Translations under genes and position numbers: made by a program
Assembly (NCBI RefSeq): GCF_036669915.1
Contig: NC_089316.1
Span: 11,380,382 to 11,444,381 of the forward strand
Direction of reading: 5' to 3'
Origin: Pocillopora verrucosa
Taxonomy: Eukaryota; Cnidaria; Anthozoa; Scleractinia; Pocilloporidae
DNA length: 64,000 nucleotides
The notes under the pieces: generated by a model
The model's input: the letters and a program-made list of their open reading frames with translations, nothing else
The model's database searches: none
Told to the model about the DNA's origin: nothing
Part shown: piece after piece, positions 11,618 to 23,600 of the stretch
How positions within the stretch are numbered: position 1 is the stretch's first letter
Layout of the letters: each line of letters opens with the position of its first letter

Positions 11618-14362
11618 CTGGTTACGGAGAAACACACGTCTACAATTAATAATACAAACAATTGTCTTCAAAGCAAAGAATATAGGTAACACGAAAACAA
11701 TTCGGCGCCTGGTGGTTTTTATTTGATTATCATTAGATATATGTCAATCGAAGCGTTCTACCTGTTAAACAGCTAGGCTTCTAACTTCTGATTGGTGTGA
11801 AGAAACATTAAAGAGAATAGAGCTGGTGGTTCAATGGATTCTCGCTAGAAGTGTCATCTCTTCATGCAGGTAATTTTTCTTCAGTGGAAATTGCTCGAGT
11901 CAGTTATTGTTATGACACATATCAGGTGCTAAGGGTTCTTTGTTTAGAGTCAAAAGCAGCTCATAAATATCACAAAAAACGATTAGTCTTCCAGAATTTT
12001 GATACCCCCGCGGGATGAGAACTCTTATAAGGATACGTATTTTGTTTAAATTTTATTTGGTGCTCTAATATTTACAGTCAATATCACTTAAAAGGAAAAC
12101 GGATTGAGCCATGAACCTCGAGAAAGAGCTTTAGTTATGACACTATTACATCAAGTTTTAATGGAAAAGCTAAAACAGTTGCAGAAGGAGAAAAAGTGTA
12201 CGAAAAGCTAATTGGGTAGTACTTTAAAATGCACCAAACAAGTTTATTTTGAAATTATTTTTAGATGGCCTCTTTCCGTAATTGTTTTTGTTTACTGATT
12301 TGATAATTTGAGTTGGCCGCTGTAAAGAGTGTCTAAAGCTCACGCCTCGTTTTTTATAAGGTTGTTTCTCATACTTAGGCTATGAAATTTGGAATAGAAT
12401 GGGGATCCGCATAACGAAAATGGCTGTCTCTAATGGTAACCTTAACACTGTGACTCGAACACTAACTAAAGAAATTCGAGACTTGAATCTGTATTCCATA
12501 TTGAACCCCCCCCCCCCCCCTGCGTGCTACTCTTTACTCCCACGTATTCCATAGAATACATCATGGAAAGTTTGTTCGTATGCTATTTGCGCAGGAGATG
12601 GTATAGTACCGGTAACCGAACAAGCGAGCGCACCGGTCGTGTGATTTTTCTGATACAAACCCACTAGTGCGTAAATAACGTAGGGACAGACTTTCCATGA
12701 TGTATTATGTTTATTATATATCGGGAGATTCAATTCTTGTCAAGGACAATGCATTGTTCAACAGATTCAAGTCAAACTCTCATAAATCGGTCACGAAAGA
12801 TGTAAACGACGTAAATTGCCTCAAGTGAAAAAAAAAATACCTGTCAATAATTAAAATTAAACTTCATAAGCTTGATGGCTCATAATCTCTCTGCCTTCTC
12901 GTCGAAAGGAGCGAATCTACTCCTCAAGATACATGTTTACTTTCCTCGTTTTTCCGTGGAAAAAATTATTCGAACGGTTTTAAATCTCGCCGCTTTGTAT
13001 TCTCATCGTTTTCTCCTTTGAGTTTTAGTTCTGCATGCTTTCTATTCCACATTATCACGAACAGAAGTTCCTCAGTCATCTTTTATAGGTAACTTGACGT
13101 AGTAAACAGCACTGGGAGCTGCTCCTGATTAGACGTGTCGTTTTCCTCACTCGACAAAAAAAATGATACGCGCCATTTGATTGGCTCTCGGCTGCCTCGA
13201 CCAGCTTGCGAACGTAGATTTATTTCGCGCCTTTCTAATTTGTACATTTCACCATGTATATTATAAATAAAGATCCAAAAACTGTTATTTCGGACTGACT
13301 TATATATTACTTAGATGGATGGAAATCTCTTACGGCGGTTTGTTTCTGTTTTTTTTTTTAAATGATTGTTTCTTTAATGCATGCTGTTACATAAACATAA
13401 ACATCTGAGAATAAAAACAAACTCTACATATACGAGAGACCCTCACTCACTGAGGCGATTTTTTTTGGGGGGGAAGGGGGGTAACAGTGATGCATGACAG
13501 AAAAAGAGGTTATCCATCATCAATTTCCCTATTTGAAATTCTTAACAATGGGCGTTTTTGAAAGAAAAATGGAGATCTTCCAAACATTACATGTGATTTA
13601 GAATCGTGAAACATAGGATCAGTGTTGTCTGTTATACTTATCTGCTTTCAAAGCTTCCTTAATCAAGACGTTTTAAACGGTTTGAAAGGCGCGCTTAAGC
13701 TGTTTTTCTTTTCTAATTGATAATTTCGTTATAAAACTTTAGCACTCGCATCACGTGTGATGTTTGAAACTAACGTGTTTTATTTATCCTGAAAACATTG
13801 GAAACAAGCTTCGATGCATCCTTTATTGAACAATAAGGAACAAGAAATCTTTTTCGATTACACCGAGTAGTGACATGCTAGAGGTAGCCAAATATTCCAC
13901 GGTATGCACTAGATTTTCATTTATTCTGTGAATCTGATGCGCAAGTCTTCTCCACTTACTATCCAGCTGTTGCATGGAAATGATTTTATAAACTTATTCT
14001 CTGTTTAAAAAGTAGAGTACTTTTCAGAGTAATGGTTGCAGCTTTAAAATCATCGTAATGATTCTAATGATTGCAAAAGGAAAGTACTCGGAAATGCAAT
14101 AATTAAGTTTTAAAAACTACTCCTTTTTCTCTCTTTGAGAGAATGCATCGTTTTTTCTATATGAAAATTGATTCAAACTTATGTAAAAACTTATACTACC
14201 GCACTTAAAAAGCTCAAATTTTGCTGAGCGGTGTTTTAATTGTTCATTGCACCCGTGCCTAACCTGCAATTTTGCTTTGGATAATGCAGGTTCAGCCTCC
14301 TGTATGATTGCTAGAAGGCTAAGGTGCTTTCCCAAAATAAGAAACATTTGCAATCGTAACAC
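11618..14362. other. Intergenic spacer between genes A and B
   Basis: No gene is supported here. It holds the presumed promoter of gene A (right of 11617) and 3' UTR of gene B (left of 14363), a poly-C tract (about 12507-12520), a small terminal-inverted-repeat element (12551-12708) and a T/G-rich tract near 13458-13482. Confidence 0.5.
12551..12708. mobile_element. Small MITE-like element with terminal inverted repeats
   Basis: Inverted arms of about 28 bases at 12551-12578 and 12681-12708 share AATACATCATGGAAAGT with a few mismatches. The interior of about 100 bases holds two CCGGT motifs and no coding capacity. The overlapping 68-codon minus-strand frame is not a gene. Confidence 0.6.
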
Positions 14363-14679
14363 TCAGAGCTTGTAGACGTCGTTGGCCAAGGGTCCCCCTA
14401 CTCCGTCACCGCAGTTCTCAGACGATCCATACCTCTTGTAACTATTGTCATCAGCGCCACCAAAACATTGACCTCCATTTTGTATGGCAAAAACTTTAAG
14501 ACCCAACCTCTTGGCTACGTCAGCGCACTTACTGATTGGCTGTTTTCGCTCGTGGTAATTGTCGGCCAAATTGGGATCTAAGCCTTCCATCACCATCATG
14601 GCGCGTTTAGATGGATCTCGCCACTCGGAGGTGTCGGCCCAGCAGCCTAGACTACGGTATTCTGTGACAACAATGTCTT
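14363..14679 (-). other. Gene B last exon: C-terminal LGCW...VYKL domain
   Basis: The exon encodes about 105 residues with four cysteines: LGCW near the start, [12 protein letters not shown], the core [12 protein letters not shown], and [13 protein letters not shown] before the terminal NDVYKL. I recall similar domains at the C-terminus of many secreted proteins of corals and sea anemones, somewhat like the WSC fold, but I cannot name the family with certainty. A carbohydrate-binding role would be a guess. The start of the exon follows a CAG acceptor at 14680 and keeps phase 1. Confidence 0.7.
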
Positions 14680-17600
14680 CTGTTGGGAGGAGGGAGACAA
14701 GGTAGTGAAGAATGTTGAAAAATTGGTTACGAGCTCAAGAATTTGTACTACTCTGCACCAATTTCGATTTCAAGGGTAAATGCACTTACAAGCTATGCCA
14801 TATGCTAAGTTCATATTTGATTGTCGCGAATTGCTAAGGGGTACTTTGTCCTGGAATGTTAGTAGCTTCGGTTGTTGTTATGTCATTAACGTATTTAAAA
14901 ACTGTTATGCTATCAGAGTTAGTTTTAACATATAAAAAAGCTTATGTTAGAAGCGTTGTCATTGTAACACAAGTTGGTTATCAGAAATCGTAACTTGAAA
15001 AGTAGTTGTGTTTTAATTGTAGTACGTAACTGGAAATTGCGTAGCTTCAGCTCCACTACCTTAAGATATATTTCAACGCGTAATGTTACGTTAGTGGGAT
15101 CGGTAAGGTTGTAATACTCTAGTGTCGTAGAATAGACAGCGAGTTAGTAAATAGATGAATGGAAAAGTTCAGATGTGACAAGCACTCTACAAACTGTTAA
15201 TTAGTGTCAGTAATCATGAAAGTATGTTGAGAAAGAAGTTAAAGTTGGTCTAAGAAATGCAAAAATAAGTTTGCGCTATATTTGAAAACTTTAAGATATA
15301 ACCATTTGGAAGATTACGATCTCCTTATGATGGGACCTCAATGAGTATGTACCAAAGTTGTCGCAAAGGTCATTTTCGAGTCCGTATTACACAGTTCAGT
15401 GAGTTGTCATACGCCTAACATAACTTGAATAAAACAGATTGAAATAGTGAATGTGCATTCTAGTCGATTTAACAAGGTGAGCCCCGTGTAAAAACGTGTA
15501 TATGTCAGTCGATGCTCATTATCTTAAGAAAAACTTGCTGCCGCATTAGTACAAATTAAAATTTTCCTGCATCCATCCTCGAATTTTTCTTTTTTTACCT
15601 GACCACTGTTGTCCACCTCCAGTTTCTGTACTGCCGAGTGCTGGTGGAGGAATCTGCAGCTGAGTCCCATGCTGCATTGTTGTTCGAGATGTCGCCGTGA
15701 TCGCTAGCATTGGGGAAAACACCAAGAGTTTAATATTTAAGTCACAGTGATCTATAAACTTTTTACTACACTGCATTCTTTGTTACAGAAAATTACTTCA
15801 AGGGTAAAGCGGTAAAGAGTTTCTTAGGCCTGCGTTGATAAGCATTCACGTTGAGGCAAAGATGAGCGTCTGAAGTCAACAACATAACCTTTTTTAGTTG
15901 CCTCTCTGGTGGATTTCCTCTCCGTGAGCCACATCGAGCGCCTCAGATATTAATCGAATTGAAGAAGGATTATACCACTTTTCAACAAAATTACTAAGCT
16001 CCTCTCCTGACTAAGCCTTTATTCTTTCTCCCTCCTGTCTAAGCCTATCTTCTCAAAACTTAATAACAAATACTCACTTTGTTTGACCCGCGATTAAACC
16101 CTGAGCGATGGGGTAACTGATCAATAAATGTAACGTATGTCTTAAGGCTAGTTTTACATGTTATTGTTCTTTTCGCAACGCTTGATTGAATAAAGAAGCA
16201 TCACAAAATTATTTTCTTCCCTCTCTGAGTGACTCATGACGAAAACTTACGGATACATGCGCGCTTCCCGGTATTGTTCATGTAGTAACCTGGGTTGCAA
16301 ATGCAAATGTCGCCGGTAACTGTGTAGGAATACGGTGGACACTTTGGTTTCACTACGAACAAAAATAAATGACATAATAGTATCATCATTTTCATCGACT
16401 CAATAGTGACAGTTAAGTACTTACTAGTGTCCATTTTCAATCAAATCAGTCCTCATAAGTAACCATAATCATTCTTTCTTATCTTTCTAAACAGTCTGAT
16501 AATTAAGGGTGCAAAATATAGCTAGATACTAAAGGTATAATTATTCATTCTTTAATCTGCGGAGGACAGTACATTGAAGGTTTCACTATGCAAGTTAGCC
16601 ATCGAATGAAATGGGATAAAAATACTGAGTGGCGATAAGTGGTGATTTCCTCATAGCATTGTACGCGCCCAAGCATTTCGGATTCACGAAAATAATTAAT
16701 GTTCGTCTATCAGTGATGAGAGACTTCTCATTTTCATTAAAAGGCCCACCTCTTTTGCACGAAAAGCCGTCGCCAGAATACCCTCTTCTGCAGAAACACT
16801 TTCCATTGATGCACCGAGCATGAGGATCGCATTCGGCACACATGTCCACTGTTAGGAAATTAAAGATTATAATCAGATTCCTTCTCGAGAAAGAAGTACC
16901 TTCCAAATTGTGCCCGCTCTCAGCGTGCGTCCTCGTATCTCAGTTGATAGTAGCGTCCAACTATTTTCTGGGAGGCAAGGATTCGACTGAATCCTGACGA
17001 AGCGTGACGTGAATTTTTTTTATCAGACTTCTTTTTGCAATTTTTTAAATTGCAAGGACCATTGCTTTACTCGGTGTAGAATGTGTTGATAGTCATCTAA
17101 GCATCAGTGAATCGAAAATGTACTCAATTAAATTACATTCTACAAATAGGTCTTTTAACAGTTGTGTACTTAGTTGCCTAGCCTTTGATTTGGAGTGAGG
17201 CTGAAGGTGACCTTGTTGTGATAGAGACTAGTATCTAGTTAGCATGATAACAAAGTAATTTGCATTTGGAAAGCAGCAAGGTTTGTATCATAGCAAGGTC
17301 ACCCTTAGCCTCACTCCTGTTCAAAGGCTTGGCGACCAAGCATGTAACCGTACATCGAACTATTGGAGAACGAAAGATATTTAGTTTCTTACACCCTCCT
17401 CCTGTTGAAAACTGATCGTGATCATGTAAAATGTAGATATTATCTGACAGTTTAAATTTACAGTTCAGTAAATTAGTAATTTGAACGTATGATTCTCACA
17501 ATGAAACATTCTCTCAGCCTTTTGTCAGAAGGTTTATTTAAACTTATTACAATTTAATGGCAATTAGCAAAATAAAATAATTACCTATAACAAAGGAAAT

Positions 17601-20600
17601 GCCATAAGGATGGTCTGTAAAAGAGTCCAAGACCCCATCCTCAGACAGAAAAAGAAAGAAGCTCTACTTTCTTCACTCACCGTCACAAAACCTCCCTTTA
17701 AACCGAGGGTTTGGACAAATGCATTCAAAATCCTGGTTGACCCCCGTTTCTTTGCACATTCCTCCATTAAGACAAGGGTTTGGATGACACGCTGCTTTGG
17801 GTGGAGCTATCATGAATGAATTTAAAATAAAAGTTTCTTCAGGGTCACATATCGTCTTCATTACGGGCAATACTTAGCTACGCATGCTTATACAACTATC
17901 ATCAAACTAGAATAACAACCAAATCACCAACCATTAATGATGCACCTAATACATGATAAACTCAGAAAATGTGTTTACTATTGTGATCGTATTATGACAG
18001 TTTTTAACAAATCGGATTGGAAGGTACTTTCTTAAAGCTGAATACTTCAAATGCCTCTTACACGTTTCGTCAATGCATTTGCCAGACTGGGACTCTGCAA
18101 TTTGGGTGCAACCGCAGCATTGTATGCGGTTACGGTCAGGTCCTTAAATAATTAATATCACTGTTTAACGACTATCTTAATTGTCTCTTCAGAAATTGAA
18201 GCCCAACAGTTTTAGCTGAAAATGAAAGATATGCAGAGAGGGGAATGTCAAGCCGTCATTGACTATACTCAAACAGGTACATTAATTCAGTACCACAATT
18301 AATTGTTATTTACTATCATCATTAGTAGCATTATTTTGGCTTTTTTCGGGAGGAAGGGGGCGGAGTACGCAGCGGCCTTGCAAGTGCAATTCATATCAGT
18401 ATTTCTTGTTCGAGAGATACAGAGGGAATTTGGAAACTGTATCCGGCTACCGTTGGAGTTATTATTTTGATACATATATCATACGTGTTGTGGGTGTAAT
18501 CTTCTTTTCACACAGCCTGCCGAAGGTGCCTTCGGGACAAACGCAGAAAAAAGTAGACTTTCCTTCGATGCATTCAGCTCCATTTTTGCATTTGTTTGGA
18601 TTGCAGCCGTTTGCCAACTCAGACGGATTGGTAGGCGCCTCTGAAATAGATAAAGGTGTTACCAACAGTCAGTGTTATTCCAATAAAGTGTTTCGAACTA
18701 CTCAACTTTTAGCCTAACTAATTCCATATTAATTCCGATCGGCATCAAAATTGCAACATAGGACAAGGCCTTCAATCGACGTTAAAGTCGTTGTATCTGT
18801 TGAATTATACTTGTCGATTTCACAAAGGTTATTTCTATATGGAAAGGGAGTGTTTATTCAGTCGTTCGCTATATGCTTCCGAATATTTCCTACAGGTTTT
18901 GACGTTGTTTCATCAAGAAAACTAAACGTTGTTGCTCTCACTGAATAAATCATGTCGAGTTAAGCCTTGACGCGAATATTTCGGAAAGCAATCTTTCCCT
19001 AAGAAAAAAAATTCTAAAAACTAATGATCTTCTTCCAAGTTAGCATAAGTGAATGACCCTTGAAAATATTATCGCTAACACTCAGAATTTTAACCTTTAA
19101 AACCTAGGTAGAAGACTTTATTTTGTAATTTGTTCGCTGAGTACCTAAAAACCGTTTTTCTCTTTTTTTGCAGAAGGTATGAACTTAAATACATGAGGCT
19201 TCTTGATCATTAATTTCCTTCTTTATGGGAGTTACGTTAAAGCCGTCAAAATAAAGTCTGTTCGCAATGATGCATTCGCAAAAAAAAAAAGGAAAAAGAA
19301 AAATCCTGTCAATCAGCAGGATTGACCAACTACAAGCGCTTAGGAATAAAATAATTTATCTTAATCTAACTTTTAGGTTTTTCCTCCTCCGGATTCGTGC
19401 AAGTGATTCCGTCTCCTTCGTATGGTGGGCGACACTTACAAGCTCCATTTTCGCAATATGCGTTTTTGTCGCATTTAGCGCATTTGTCAACTGTAAAAAA
19501 GAAGGAATGACAGGGCGTCATAATTAGATGCTTATAGAAATGGTTCGATTAACATTTAATTAATCTAAAGCGGAATTGAAATGGCACGCCTAAAAATGAA
19601 ACGAAAAAGCAGAACAAAAATACAGAGTAAACAGAACAAATAAAAGCAATAAAAGAAGCCCAAAAATATTAAAAAAAAAACCGAACAAAAACGGGAGGAA
19701 CGTATCTTTTTGGCGTACAGAGTAATTCTCGAGTTTGTGCCAAAATGAACCCGAGATTGCACTGGTTTTCCTTAACTTTGCACTGTGATTGGTCCAGAAA
19801 ACTCGTACCACTCTCTCAACCAATCAGATGTAAAACTAAAACTAAAACGCCCGTGTTTTCCCGCGCTTTAGAAAGTTTGGTTGGTTTTGTTTTAAGCTTT
19901 CACTGGCTTTTAAAAGCATTTTAGTTCATTTTGATTGGCTGCCGTGATTACTTCGGTCTTGGTTTTACGACACTCAGTCGAAAGGTGCTCTATGAATAAA
20001 AGTACGTTTATAGAAGTACTCACGTGCACATGTCGGACCGTCATACCGAGTCGGACAAACACACGTTACTTTGCCGTCGGTGAATTCACATTTTCCGCCA
20101 TTATTACAAGGGTCCCTCTTTTCGCCATTCTTTGGTAAACAAGCGTTATCGACTGAATTAAGACAAATATTTGTTAATTGTACCATAATTTAAACGTCTT
20201 CTTTGATGAAACAGCAGGGGAGCATCATCAGGGTAATACAACAATATACCATCATTCAAGGACTACATAGATACACATGTAATAACATAAAATTAATTGT
20301 AAGTGAGGCAGCTAATGCCTAATATGTTATCAATGAATAACTTTTTGGATGAATTATAACTCTTCCAAGACAACAACTTTTTATAGGTTATGAGATGGTT
20401 TCGAATGTAAATTGGGAAAAATGAGCACGCCGAAATTTTTCATTCGTATTTTCAAGGGTGATACATTTTCAAATCATGGCGTGAAATTGCTCGCAGGACG
20501 CTTTTTTCTCTTAGTGATCTCTGATTAATGTTAAAATGTTCAAATGAATTCAATGTCTTACGCAGACAACTCTCTCCTTCATATGGCTCGTCGCAATTAC

Positions 20601-23600
20601 ACTTTGGTTCTTTATCTATTACTTCACATGTTCCTCCATTGTAGCACTTCTTTTTCGAACATGGATCGAACTCTGTAGGCACGAATAGGTAAAATTGCTA
20701 TACAGCTTTGATTGTGAATTTATATGCACTTAGGTTACATTGAAACGCTGATATTGTATGTAGTAAATCAGTATATAGTTAAACAGTAAATAGCGATGAA
20801 AGCACGCTCTGATTAGCCACTCAAACACCGAATATCTTTTAGTATTCACCTCTGAACAACTCGTACAAGATATGAGCCCGATAATATTGTAATCGTTGCG
20901 GAAATAAATGAGTTAAGGTCATTTTTTTTTGTATAGTACAAGCTAAAAAACTGTTTACCTCAGTATTGGTGGCTAGCACTGGATATTTTTCTCGCCGGAT
21001 CGTGGCTTGGTAAAGATCAACAACTAACCACCTCCACTTCGGCGAAAGGTTGTTAATTATACGCAGTCAGCGGTAATTATAATAATAATATTCTGATTGT
21101 TTCCCTATCTCGTGCTATTGAACACCATAATTCCCCAGTTGGTTAAAAGTGCATGGTTTTCAAACCACAAACGTAACGGTGATTCTTTAACACACGGAGT
21201 AGAAGCAGATACCATACCGTGGCAGCGTTTTCCGCTGTATCCCTTGGGACATTCACACCACCAGTCCGATTGAGATGTTTCAAAAGTATCGTTCTCTCGA
21301 CAAGTACCACCATTCTCACATGGGTTTGGATGACATGGAGAAGTTTCTTAAACAAAAAAAATTGCTAAAAAGTGAAAAAACAAATTTTTCTGAGATATGT
21401 GTTGGCCTAACCTTTTTTCTGTAAAATAAATCGGTCAACTTACTTTGCCTTTAGATGAAGTGCATACTCGCAAATTCCCCCGCTAACAATCGTTTCATTT
21501 AGTAATATTTGTACTCGGTACACGATAAGCAAGGTCTATCAACGAGAAAACGTTTCATTTATTTCCTCCCTTAAATGTTCACGCTACGTGAAGTCGCTCG
21601 ATGTTTCCGAAAAGACGTTTTTCATTTCCCCAAAAAATCCCTGCAAAGTCGTTTACATCACCGTATTAAATTTAGGGGCTCGACTGCCTCACGTAAATTC
21701 GCAACGAAAATACTTCATAACTTACTTGGTCTGCATCTATGTCCGTCACCCCAGTATCCCTTTCGGCATGTGCACTGGCTAGAGATACAAACAGCGTGGT
21801 GATGGCAGCCATTACAGCTGCTCTCGTGAAACAAATCTGGAACAAAATTTAAAAATATTTCAATAACATTAAAACAGTGTTGAGGTACCGTCTGCATATA
21901 CTTAGGAGGCACGTATGAGGATTTTGGGACGAACTTGCAGAAATCAAGGTGGAGAAATATATATGTATATATATATGTATATATAGTTATTTATTTATTT
22001 ATTTTTTTAATTCCGGGAGGCTTACGTTCGCAGTGAGATCCTCTTCGATCAGCAGGGCATAAACAAGTGTAGTCCTCCCCGTCCGGAAGACAATGTCCAC
22101 CAAAAAGGCAGGGATTAAATGGCGCACAAGGTGAGTTGGAAAGCGGGTTGGAAAGAACGAGAGATTGAAACCCTTTTTCTGAAAGAATAATATAATAGTT
22201 TAAAATCATTTTTAAAAAGCTTAAATCTCTTTATCCTTAATTCAATTTTTCTATTTGTTGTAGGCATTGCACTGTTTTGGTGAGGATAATTACGCCCCAA
22301 AATTTGGTGAAAATCACTATTTTAATTAAACGCTTAAGTATAAGTGCCGTATATTGATATCTTCTCATCGCTCTTTTTAACAAATAGTGATACTTACTTT
22401 TCATTTTTAAATAATAATAGTTAGCGTTTTCCCAGGTGTTTCCAATTGAAAGAATTCAAATTGTGAGCTTAAGGAGGCGAAAAACTAACCCTAACTTTCG
22501 TATCATTAGCCATGTAATAATATACGTGAAAAAAATAACACTCTTCTAACTAGCTGAAAACGAGTGAAAATAGCTGCGCACCATTTCAAAATTTCGTCTG
22601 TCTTGCCTCTCTGTGATGTATTTTTTTAACGTAAACTATTAATAACATCACGAAAAAAGTCCCTATCTGAGCTCATCAGTGACCATTCCTCCAAGGACAG
22701 GACGTACCTTCGGATTGGATACCTGCTTTACACACTCCCTTGATGCATATTCCTGGGCAGCTGTTACATGCAAGTTCTAGTACCATGCAAGTCATGCACG
22801 TGTTGATAAAAACAATGGATTTCAAATTAAGGACGAGAAATGAGCTAAGAGGGATTGTAAAAGCGAAGTAAAGCTTGTTGTAGCTTCCGAAGCGTACCTC
22901 GGTTTCTCGAGCGTGAAGGGAACAAGGGGACAAGAAATTCGGCGTTTCCTCGAGAGGTTGAATGCTCATGATCAGAGAAAGTCAATGACAGTGTTTTGCT
23001 CGAGAAAGCATATTGACAATGACCACGTTGAAACCTACGTCTTTTTATCAGTTATTCAATGCATCCACCATCATGATTGGGCCACAACGTGTGGTCTACT
23101 TAAGTTGATTGATTGGATAGTTAAATGAAATAGTGAAATAAGAAACATTACCGGCTAGACCGGTCATTAGTCAATAATGAGAGATAGAAATATTCTTAAA
23201 TCTGTTTGACTAAGAGTGCCATTTCTGACTACTGACTAAAAAATGTGGGTCACTGCAAACCAACAGTCAGTGCATGAAGTATGTTATTTTTGGATAAGAT
23301 CTAAAGTTGATTTTAGGTTTTAAATCTATCGAAAATACCTTCACAGCTTAATCCCGTAAAGCCAGACGCACAGTAACATGAAAATTTTGAGAAGTCGTAG
23401 ATATCAGTGATGCAGGTCCCGCCATTCAAGCAAGGAGTACTGTCACAAGAAGTGCTTGTCTGGCGAACTACAAACGCCAACAATATCATTAAAATCCTAC
23501 GTAATATAAGTTTATTATGGCATTGGTCAACGGAGATGGCCTTTCAGAGAAGTCTCCCTCAACGAGATAAATTTGTTTTATCACATGAGTTGATAATGTA

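Noticed and set aside
20960-21062. Possible inverted-repeat element with CTCGCCGG and CTTCGGCG motifs
   Set aside because: The arms do not align well enough by eye to support a call.
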